In this document: positions 1-5,848 of the stretch, one piece after another
Numbering within the stretch: the stretch's first letter is position 1
Layout of the letters: each line of letters begins with the position of its first letter
NCBI GenBank assembly: GCA_937915885.1
Contig: CALGGP010000081.1
Span: 1 to 13,832 of the forward strand
Direction: 5' to 3'
From: an uncultured Selenomonadales bacterium
GTDB taxonomy: Bacteria > Bacillota > Negativicutes > Selenomonadales > Selenomonadaceae
DNA: 13,832 bases
Made by a program: the position numbers and the translations under genes
Notes under the pieces: generated by a model
What the model was told of the DNA's origin: nothing
Database searches by the model: none
What the model saw: only the letters and a program-made list of their open reading frames with translations

Positions 1-110
1 CCCGCCGTCAAGGTCGAGCGCCGTCGACGCGTGTTGACTCCCGCCGTCAAGGTCGAGCGCCGTCGACGCGTGTTGACTCCCGCCGTCAAGGTCGGTCACC
101 GTCGACGGCG
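1..110. repeat. 39-bp tandem repeat (two exact copies plus a degenerate third), cut by the window edge
   Basis: Two identical 39-bp units occupy 1-39 and 40-78. A third unit from 79 matches for 16 bp and then diverges, ending near 110 in a GTCGAC-centred palindrome. There are no spacers, so this is not a CRISPR array. The unit is a multiple of three, and plus frame 1 stays open as a 13-residue Arg-rich repeat up to TGA at 151-153. Frame 3 and two minus frames are also open across the exact copies. I therefore cannot say whether it is the 3' end of a gene entering from the left or a non-coding minisatellite. More copies may lie outside the window. Confidence 0.85.
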
Positions 111-130
111 CCCCTCTATCGTTGACGGAA

Positions 131-265
131 TTAAACTTTTAAAAGTACTGTGATGATCGCCGCCGTCAAAAATATTATTGCCGCCGCCCGCGCGTAGTCG
201 AGCACATCATGCCTTCCCTTCGGAGTCCGAAAATAATTTTTCAGCGTCCGCCAATATCCGATCAC
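131..265 (-). CDS. Possible 44-aa single-span membrane protein, translationally coupled to proA
   Basis: I do not recognise this protein. A GTG codon at 263-265 overlaps the proA stop (GTGA arrangement), and the frame runs 44 residues to TAA at 131-133. The N-terminal half is basic and aromatic (begins MIGYWRTLKNYFRT). Residues about 27-42 form an uninterrupted hydrophobic segment (AAAIIFLTAAIITVLL) with a single Lys after it. That fits a small inner-membrane protein with its N terminus in the cytoplasm. The 4-bp overlap suggests coupling to proA, because no strong SD precedes the GTG. An internal GTG at 203-205 with an AAGG-type SD could give only the last 24 residues. A 12-bp palindrome (135-146) covers the final codons. 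Hydrophobicity could be chance in a GC-rich frame, so conservation would decide. Confidence 0.45.
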   Translation of the reverse strand: MIGYWRTLKNYFRTPKGRHDVLDYARAAAIIFLTAAIITVLLKV

Positions 266-1518
266 CGAATTTGCCCGTTGCCGTTGATCAAATACTTCAT
301 CGTCGTCAACGCCTCGAGCCCCATCGGACCGCGCGCGTGAAGTTTTTGCGTCGAAATGCCGATTTCCGCTCCGAAGCCGAACTCGAAACCGTCAGTGAAG
401 CGCGTCGACGCATTGACGAACACCGCCGCCGCATCGACCTGCTGTTGAAATTTGAGCGCATTATTTTCGTCGCGCGTGAGGATCGAATCCGAATGTTGAG
501 TGTTATACCGATTGATGTGCTCGATCGCCGCGTCAATGTCATCGACGATCTTGATCGACAGAGTGAGATCGCCGTACTCCGTCGCCCAATCCTCCTCGGT
601 CGCCGCCTTCATCGTCGGAACGATCTCGAGACAACGTCCGCACCCGCGAAGCTCAACGTCTTTCTCTTCGAGCGCGGTCTTGACGAGCGGCAGAAATTCT
701 TTCGCGATATCCGCATGGATCAACAGCGTCTCCATGGCGTTGCAGACGGACGGGCGCGAAGTTTTTGCATTGATGATGATTTTGATCGCCGGATCGAAGT
801 CGGCGGTCTTGTCGACGAAAATGTGACAAACGCCGGTGCCGGTCTCGATGACGGGGACGGAGGCGTTTTCGACGACGCGGCGGATCAAACCGGCGCCTCC
901 GCGCGGAATGATCACATCGATCAGCCCGCGCATCTTGCACATGATGATAACGGCGTCGCGGTCTATGATGTCAACGAACTCGATCGAGTGTTCGGGGAGC
1001 CCCGCCTCCGTCGCCGCCGCCTGAAGTACTTCGACGATTTTCATATTGGATCGAATTGCCTCGGAGCCGCCGCGAAGGAGACAAGCGTTGCCTGATTTGA
1101 GACAAAGCGCCGCCGCATCGACGGTGACATTGGGGCGCGCCTCGTAGATGATGCCGATCACTCCGAACGGGACGCGCACACGACGGATATTAAGCCCGTT
1201 TGGTCGGACGGTTTGAAAATCGATGACGCCGATCGGATCGGGCAGCTCGACGGTCTGACGGAGTCCCTCCGCCATGTCGGCGATCCGTTTCTGATTGAGC
1301 GTCAACCGATCGATGTAAGAGGCGCGCGTGCCTTTCGCCTTTGCGGCGTCGACATCGAGCGCGTTCTCTGCAAGAATTTCATCGGCGTGCGCCTCGAGCG
1401 CCGACGCCATTTTGAGCAGCGCATTGTTTTTTACCTCCGTCGGGATCGACGCGAGAGTGCGGGACGCGGTTTTCGCCGCCGTCGCCTTCTTCATGATGTT
1501 CTCTTTTATGATTTGCAT
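262..1518 (-). CDS. proA: Gamma-glutamyl phosphate reductase (glutamate-5-semialdehyde dehydrogenase)
   Basis: ProA reduces gamma-glutamyl phosphate to glutamate-5-semialdehyde with NADPH, the second step of proline synthesis, in the cytosol. The 418-residue product matches the usual length (about 417). It carries the family blocks: RRVRVPFGVIGIIYEARPNV around 112-131, the Asn/Gly-rich SGNACLLRGGSEA near 142-154, the catalytic-Cys block SRPSVCNAMETLL with Cys259, and the C-terminal FGFGAEIGISTQKLHARGP and GLEALTT. The start at 1518 is chosen because GGAG lies 8 nt upstream. An earlier in-frame ATG at 1566 would sit inside the -10 box of the promoter at 1565-1593. A later in-frame ATG at 1494 has a weaker SD. 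proB and proC are not adjacent in the window; only the small ORF at 131..265 follows. Confidence 0.97.
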   Translation of the reverse strand: MQIIKENIMKKATAAKTASRTLASIPTEVKNNALLKMASALEAHADEILAENALDVDAAKAKGTRASYIDRLTLNQKRIADMAEGLRQTVELPDPIGVIDFQTVRPNGLNIRRVRVPFGVIGIIYEARPNVTVDAAALCLKSGNACLLRGGSEAIRSNMKIVEVLQAAATEAGLPEHSIEFVDIIDRDAVIIMCKMRGLIDVIIPRGGAGLIRRVVENASVPVIETGTGVCHIFVDKTADFDPAIKIIINAKTSRPSVCNAMETLLIHADIAKEFLPLVKTALEEKDVELRGCGRCLEIVPTMKAATEEDWATEYGDLTLSIKIVDDIDAAIEHINRYNTQHSDSILTRDENNALKFQQQVDAAAVFVNASTRFTDGFEFGFGAEIGISTQKLHARGPMGLEALTTMKYLINGNGQIR

Positions 1519-1564
1519 TCTGTTCACTCCGTTCACTCCATCATCTAAAATTATTTTTTGTTTC

Positions 1565-1593
1565 ATTATATATTCATATTAAGAGTTATGCAA
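1565..1593 (-). promoter_or_regulatory. Sigma-A promoter of proA
   Basis: On the minus strand TTGCAT (1588-1593), a 17-bp spacer and a perfect TATAAT (1565-1570) place the transcript start near 1558, about 40 nt before the proA ATG. The leader contains a 9-bp direct duplication (GGAGTGAAC twice, about 1522-1539) that gives two SD-like GGAG motifs. The one nearer the ATG is 8 nt away. Confidence 0.8.
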
Positions 1594-1609
1594 GCGGCGA
1601 TTGAAAAAT

Positions 1610-1744
1610 ATGTGGAAAAAATTTTCGGGGCGCAAAAAAAACACCGCCGAAGCGGAGTTCTTTATGTCAATGGTGCTTGAATTATTGATGACGCGAGCGC
1701 AGACTCTCACGGTGAAAAAATGTTATCCATGGATTGATTACTGA
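1610..1744 (+). CDS. Doubtful 44-codon ORF in the proA-fliC intergenic region
   Basis: This is the only plausible reading frame in the 292 bp between proA and the flagellin gene. From ATG 1610 it would encode 44 residues beginning MWKKFSGRKKN and ending KKCYPWIDY. No SD precedes that ATG. An internal ATG at 1664 has GGAG 6 nt upstream and would give 26 residues. The mix of charged, aromatic and aliphatic residues is protein-like, but I do not recognise it and see no clear plus-strand promoter. It may be noise or a decayed remnant. Nothing else is visible here apart from the proA promoter; in particular I see no convincing terminator for fliC. Confidence 0.2.
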   Translation: MWKKFSGRKKNTAEAEFFMSMVLELLMTRAQTLTVKKCYPWIDY

Positions 1745-1810
1745 TTAAGTGCCGAGCGATTTTGTGAAGCCTTCAAGCCGCCGTCAATCGTTCGACGTTA
1801 AAGCAGTCGA

Positions 1811-3361
1811 TTACTGCAACAGGCTCAGGACGGACGAACTGTTCTGGTTCGCTTGCGCCAGCATCGACTGCGCCGCCTGGAGCAAGACATTGTTCTTGGT
1901 GTAGTTCGTCATTTCCTTCGCCATATCGGCATCCCTTATGGTGGACTCTGCCGCCTGGACGTTCTCGCTGGAAGTCGTCAGGTTGGAGGCGGTATACTCG
2001 AGACGTGCTTCGACCGCGCCGATCGTCGTCTGCTGGTCGAGCGCCTTCTGCAAGGCGTTGTCGATTGCCGCGATCGCCGCGTTCGCCAGATCTTTCGACG
2101 CAATGCTCAGCTTGGTGCCGTCGGAGCCTTTCAAGCCGAGCGCCTCCGAGCGCATGTCGCGCAAGCCGACCTTGATCGCCTCGTTGGAGTTCGCGCCGCT
2201 GTGGAAGTTCAGAGAATTGTCGACGTTATTCTTGTTTGTCGCGTGGATGGTCTCACTCCAAGAGTTGACCGCCGCATTCGCAGACTTCTTGACGTTGCCT
2301 TGCGAGTCGGTGATGCCGATCGTGAAGCCAGAGATGTTCTTCGCCGTGTTGGAATCACTGTCTGCTCCGTAGCCGACCGCGCTGGCGCGCACCGTCAAGC
2401 CCCAGGTCTTATCTGCAGTCTTAACTGCATCGTTCGCCGCATCGACGCCGATCATGATACCGGCATAGACGTAAGCGGAACCATCTGCCGCAGCTCCCAA
2501 ATGAGACGCAGAGATATCGTCGATGTGCGTCTCCTCGTAGTTGTGCGTGACGCTCGAGAACGAAAGACCATCGTCGGAGCCCGTCCCATCAAACGCCGTA
2601 GCCATGTTGGCAAAAACTCCGTTGACTGTGGGATCATAGGCGGTGTAATCAGCTTCTGCCGAGCTAGCCTCAGAGGTAACGTCAGTGTCGTTTTTGTAGG
2701 TATACTCTCTAGCCATGTTGTCAAAGATGTTGTTGATGGCGGTGGTACCGACTTTGAAAGTGGTGGTGTAGGTTCTGCCGTCTTTGACAAAGGACGCAGT
2801 GACGCGGTCAGTAGATTGAATCTCGAGGCTCTCACGGTTGCGGTTGAGCAGATCCGTCAAAGCAGTCTGACCGGTGGTATCGGTTGCGAGAGACTGGTTG
2901 GTGAATGCCGCGACCGTGCCGTACTCGCTGCGATAGTTCTTGGAGCCGTCGACGAGATATTTGCCGTTGAAGGTGACGAGTGCGTTATCATCAATCTGAT
3001 CGATGAACTGATCCATTTCCTTCTGGATGATGCGGCGGTCGTCGTCGGTGTTGCTGTCGTTGGCGGCGCTGATTGCTTTTTCTTTGAGCGCTTTGAGGAT
3101 TTCGACGGTGCTGGAGACTGCGCCTTCAGCCGTCTTCATCATGCTGGAGTCGTTCTGGGTGTTCTGATTAGCCTGATCGAGCGAACGGATCTGGACTCTC
3201 ATGCGCTCGGAGATCGCGTAGCCGGCTGCATCGTCCTGCGCGCCGTTGATTTTCATGCCGGTGGAGACTTTCGCGAGGCTCTTCTGGAGAGCGGTGCTGT
3301 TAGCGTTGAGCGTGCTGAGAGTGCGAATTGCGCTCATGTTGTTCTTTACGACCATTGCCAT
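1811..3361 (-). CDS. fliC: Flagellin (flagellar filament subunit)
   Basis: This is the major filament protein, exported by the flagellar type III system. The product has 516 residues. The conserved N-terminal D0/D1 region spans about 1-140 (MAMVVKNNMSAIRTLSTLN, NGAQDDAAGYAISERM). The C-terminal D1/D0 region spans about 400-516 and ends AQSMLAQANQNSSSVLSLLQ. Between them, about 150-400 is a variable, Thr/Ser/Asp-rich surface domain that I cannot match, with more mixed codon use than the ends. The start at 3361 has AGGAGG 8 nt upstream; an earlier in-frame ATG at 3430 has no such site. The ends strongly resemble Selenomonas-type flagellins. Residues aligned without gaps to the TLR5 contact site of Salmonella FliC are changed (Ala91 for Arg, Lys95 for Leu). 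No other flagellar gene is in the window, so this may be a stand-alone transcription unit. Confidence 0.97.
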   Translation of the reverse strand: MAMVVKNNMSAIRTLSTLNANSTALQKSLAKVSTGMKINGAQDDAAGYAISERMRVQIRSLDQANQNTQNDSSMMKTAEGAVSSTVEILKALKEKAISAANDSNTDDDRRIIQKEMDQFIDQIDDNALVTFNGKYLVDGSKNYRSEYGTVAAFTNQSLATDTTGQTALTDLLNRNRESLEIQSTDRVTASFVKDGRTYTTTFKVGTTAINNIFDNMAREYTYKNDTDVTSEASSAEADYTAYDPTVNGVFANMATAFDGTGSDDGLSFSSVTHNYEETHIDDISASHLGAAADGSAYVYAGIMIGVDAANDAVKTADKTWGLTVRASAVGYGADSDSNTAKNISGFTIGITDSQGNVKKSANAAVNSWSETIHATNKNNVDNSLNFHSGANSNEAIKVGLRDMRSEALGLKGSDGTKLSIASKDLANAAIAAIDNALQKALDQQTTIGAVEARLEYTASNLTTSSENVQAAESTIRDADMAKEMTNYTKNNVLLQAAQSMLAQANQNSSSVLSLLQ

Positions 3362-3401
3362 GGTAATTTCCTCCTTGGTTTTAAATCCATTAAACTTGAT
3401 C

Positions 3402-3430
3402 CTTATAGGGCAGCATCCGTACTGCCACAA
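3402..3430 (-). promoter_or_regulatory. Flagellin promoter region with overlapping possible signals
   Basis: Several signals overlap upstream of fliC on the minus strand. TTGTGG (3425-3430), 17 bp and TATAAG (3402-3407) fit sigma-A. TGGCAG...ATGCT at 3412-3427 has the GG-N10-GC spacing of a sigma-54 -24/-12 element. GCCCTATAA is a weak match to a sigma-28 -10 without a TAAA partner 15 bp upstream. A 5-bp inverted repeat (GGCAG, 8 nt, CTGCC; 3409-3426) lies in the middle. All readings put the transcript start about 35-40 nt before the ATG. Which sigma factor is used cannot be decided from sequence. Confidence 0.5.
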
Positions 3431-3749
3431 TATATAACAAGCGAAGGGAAAACTGCATGCGCCAACCGTCGCCGACGCACATCCGCACCGCCGACGTCAT
3501 AGCGACCGGTGCAGTCATGCCCTGCTCATTACCCTATACTCCGCCGACGCCCGATCCATAGCTCATCGAGCCCTCGGCTCTCTACAAACCCCGACCGTTT
3601 TTTTCAACAGCCGTCTGCCTGTATCAAAAACCTTATCGTCATTTGCACATCAAAACTTAAGCCTCCGATAAAAATTTTTTTAATCCGCCTCTAATCTTGC
3701 CGAAGAAAATTTTTTTGAGCGCCGATGTTTCTGCTGCACCCTAAAAGAT

Positions 3750-3778
3750 TTGACAACCGCGCGCTTTTTCAATATCAT
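3750..3778 (+). promoter_or_regulatory. Sigma-A promoter of scrA
   Basis: A perfect TTGACA (3750-3755), a 17-bp spacer and TATCAT (3773-3778) predict a start near 3785 and a 60-odd nt leader ending in AGGAGG, 8 nt before the scrA ATG. Confidence 0.82.
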
Positions 3779-3785
3779 GCAACCT

Positions 3786-3810
3786 AATGTTGATTGATTT
3801 AATCAGCATT
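3786..3810. promoter_or_regulatory. Operator-like inverted repeat at the scrA transcription start
   Basis: AATGTTGATT (3786-3795) and AATCAGCATT (3801-3810) form a 10-bp inverted repeat with one T-G mismatch around a 5-nt spacer. It begins 7 bp after the -10 box, so a bound repressor would block initiation or clearance. A sucrose-responsive repressor is a natural guess, but no regulator gene is nearby and the site is not a textbook LacI-type operator. It does not resemble the SacT/SacY antiterminator target and has no T-run after it. Confidence 0.55.
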
Positions 3811-3848
3811 GTCGATGTCCGATATCAATTGCAAAGGAGGTATTTTTC

Positions 3849-5771
3849 ATGAAGGACATCAAGATCAGCAGTCCGCTTGAAGGCGAATTGATTCCGTTAA
3901 ACGAAGTCAATGATCCTGTATTTGCGGGCGGCGCCATGGGTCGCGGCGCGGCAGTCAAAAACCCGAAGGGTAAAGTCTTCGCGCCTTTCGACGGCGAGAT
4001 CACGGTCTTCTTCCCCACCGGTCACGCCATCGGTCTCAAGTCCACTGACGGGATCGAACTTTTGATTCACGTCGGCATGGACACGGTCAAACTCAACGGT
4101 CAGTGTTTCAACCCCAAAAAAGAGGCGGGCGACAAGATCAAACGCGGCGAGCTCCTGCTCGAGTTCGATCCCGCCGGCATCATCAAAGCCGGTTACGAGA
4201 CTACCACGCCCGTCGTCGTCACAAATCACGCGGATTTTGGCGACATCACTTTTGAGCTCGGCAGCAAGACGGTCGTCGCGAAGGCTCCGTCGGCGGACGC
4301 AAACGCCGGTCCCGTCGCGAAAGATGCCGACGATGCACAGTATGACGGTTTGCCCGACGAAGAGCGCGTCGCAAAACTGATCATGAAGTACGTCGGCGGT
4401 CCCGACAACGTCCGCACGGCTGAGCACTGCGCAACTCGTCTCCGTCTCATCGTCAACGACAAATCCAAAATCCAAGAGAAGAAAGTCGAGAACATCGACG
4501 GCGTCAAAGGTCAATTCTTCGCCGCTCAACAGTACCAGATCATTTGCGGCACGGGCTTTGTCGACAAGGTCACTGAAGAATTTATCAAGCTCAAACCGTC
4601 ACTGGCGGGCGGCGGCGGCAAGGAAGCGGCTTATGAGCAAATGAGCCTCGTCCAGAAAATTTCCCGCACGCTCGGTGACGTGTTCGTCCCCATCATCCCC
4701 GTCCTCGTTGCTACAGGTCTTTTCATGGGTCTGCGCGGTGCGATGCTCTCGTTGGGCAGCAACTGGGATCCGAACTTCCTGTTAATGACGCAAGTTTTGA
4801 CTGATACGGCATTTGCATTCTTGCCGGCGCTGGTCTGCTGGTCGACGATGAATAAATTCGGCGGCACGGCGGTTATCGGTATCGTTCTCGGATTGATGCT
4901 CGTGTTCCCGGCACTGCCGAACGCGTACGTGGTCGGCGGATTCGCCAACGATCTTAAAGAGATGGGCATGACTTGGCAAGAGGCGGCGGCAATTCCCGAA
5001 TACGCCGGTAAAGTTCCTATTCCTCTCGACATCCTCGGCTTCACGATCCCGCTCGTCGGCTATCAAGGTTCGGTTCTCCCTGCACTCGTTCTTGGTATAT
5101 TCGCGGCTAAACTTCAACATTGGCTCAAAACCTTTATCCCCGACATGATCGACTTGATCGTAACTCCGTTCCTCACCTTGACGATCTCGATGATCCTCGG
5201 CTTCCTCGTTGTCGGTCCGATCATGCACGGTCTCGAGCAGGTCGTCTTCGGCGCCGTTCAAACATTCCTCGGCATTCAATTCATCGGCGGTCTCGTCATC
5301 GGCGGTCTGCAACAGGTCATCGTTATTTTCGGCGTGCATCACGTGTTCAGCGCTCTCGAGATTTATCTCCTGTCGACCACCGGAGCCGATCCCTTCAACG
5401 CCATCATCACTTGCGCGACCATCGCACAGGGCGGCGCGGCAATGGCGGTTGCATTCAAAACTGCCGATCCCAAGAAGCGTGCGTTGTATGTGTCGTCGGC
5501 GGTTCCCGCGTTCCTCGGCATCACCGAGCCCGCGATTTTCGGTATTAACCTCCGCTTCATGAAACCGTTCATCTACGGCTGCTGCGGCGGCGCGGTTGGC
5601 GGCGCGATCTCGAGCTTCTTCGGGCTCGCCGGCACCGGCATGGGCATCACGGTTCTGCCCGGCATGCTCCTCTACATGAACGGTCAAATTGGTCTTTACA
5701 TCATGGTCAACCTGATTGCCTGCGCGATCGGCTTCGGCTTGACTTACATGCTCTTTAAACCGGAAGAATGA
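3849..5771 (+). CDS. scrA: Sucrose-type PTS transporter, fused EIIA-EIIB-EIIC
   Basis: This is a 640-residue membrane permease that imports a sugar and phosphorylates it; the adjacent scrB points to sucrose, giving sucrose-6-phosphate. Domain order is unusual. The Glc-type IIA is N-terminal (about 1-135), with active-site His74 in LLIHVGMDTV and supporting His59 in PTGHAIG. An Ala/Asp-rich linker follows (about 140-165). IIB spans about 168-248, with phosphocysteine Cys194 in AEHCATRLRL. IIC spans about 266-640, with many membrane segments, VHHVFSALE near 496-504 and GITEPAIFGINLR at 557-569. The better-known sucrose and beta-glucoside enzymes are IIB-IIC-IIA. All three catalytic residues are present, so the protein should need only HPr. 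AGGAGG lies 8 nt before the ATG. Specificity for another glucoside cannot be excluded. Confidence 0.93.
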   Translation: MKDIKISSPLEGELIPLNEVNDPVFAGGAMGRGAAVKNPKGKVFAPFDGEITVFFPTGHAIGLKSTDGIELLIHVGMDTVKLNGQCFNPKKEAGDKIKRGELLLEFDPAGIIKAGYETTTPVVVTNHADFGDITFELGSKTVVAKAPSADANAGPVAKDADDAQYDGLPDEERVAKLIMKYVGGPDNVRTAEHCATRLRLIVNDKSKIQEKKVENIDGVKGQFFAAQQYQIICGTGFVDKVTEEFIKLKPSLAGGGGKEAAYEQMSLVQKISRTLGDVFVPIIPVLVATGLFMGLRGAMLSLGSNWDPNFLLMTQVLTDTAFAFLPALVCWSTMNKFGGTAVIGIVLGLMLVFPALPNAYVVGGFANDLKEMGMTWQEAAAIPEYAGKVPIPLDILGFTIPLVGYQGSVLPALVLGIFAAKLQHWLKTFIPDMIDLIVTPFLTLTISMILGFLVVGPIMHGLEQVVFGAVQTFLGIQFIGGLVIGGLQQVIVIFGVHHVFSALEIYLLSTTGADPFNAIITCATIAQGGAAMAVAFKTADPKKRALYVSSAVPAFLGITEPAIFGINLRFMKPFIYGCCGGAVGGAISSFFGLAGTGMGITVLPGMLLYMNGQIGLYIMVNLIACAIGFGLTYMLFKPEE

Positions 5772-5798
5772 TTCTTTATCGAAAATAAATTTTTCAAC

Positions 5799-5826
5799 GC
5801 CGTCGGCGCATGTCGGCGGCATTTTT
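5799..5826 (+). terminator. Hairpin terminator between scrA and scrB
   Basis: GCCGTCGG (5799-5806) pairs with TCGGCGGC (5813-5820), allowing two G-T pairs, around a 6-nt loop; ATTTTT follows. It lies 27 bp after the scrA stop and 22 bp before the scrB ATG. I see no promoter between it and scrB, so it probably lets part of the transcription through and lowers scrB mRNA relative to scrA. Confidence 0.65.
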
Positions 5827-5848
5827 CTAATCAGAAGGAGGTTAAACG

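Larger units (their letters stand above)
3362..3848. other. 487-bp divergent intergenic region between fliC and scrA
   Basis: The left end holds the fliC SD and promoter; the right end holds the scrA promoter, palindrome and SD. The middle (about 3440-3745) has no credible gene. It contains a small GAGCC-CTC-GGCTC hairpin near 3569 with a T-run some 20 nt further on, and two A/T tracts (AAAATTTTTTT-like, centred near 3675 and 3710) upstream of the scrA -35 box. The tracts may bend DNA or act as UP-type sequence, but similar tracts occur elsewhere in the window, so I put little weight on them. Confidence 0.6.

Noticed and set aside
1..110. CRISPR-like array at the left edge
   Set aside because: The 39-bp units are joined head to tail with no unique spacers, so it is a tandem repeat.
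95..122. Fourth, partial copy of the dispersed palindromic repeat
   Set aside because: CGTCGACGGCGCCCCTCTATC resembles the right end of copies A and C, but the match is short, GC-rich and lacks the internal blocks.
178..1095. 305-codon plus-strand frame opposite proA
   Set aside because: It is a shadow of proA on the opposite strand; Arg/Asp-rich composition, no SD and no recognisable domain.
1853..3502. 549-codon plus-strand frame opposite fliC
   Set aside because: The frame is open only because of the codon bias of the flagellin gene; composition is Arg/Val/Asp-rich without domains.
3509..3694. 61-codon plus-strand frame in the fliC-scrA intergenic region
   Set aside because: No SD, Pro/Ser/Arg-rich low-quality sequence and no downstream partner; the region reads as control DNA.
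3751..3764. Catabolite-responsive element (cre) at the scrA promoter
   Set aside because: TGACAACCGCGCGC resembles the cre consensus only with the central CG out of register.
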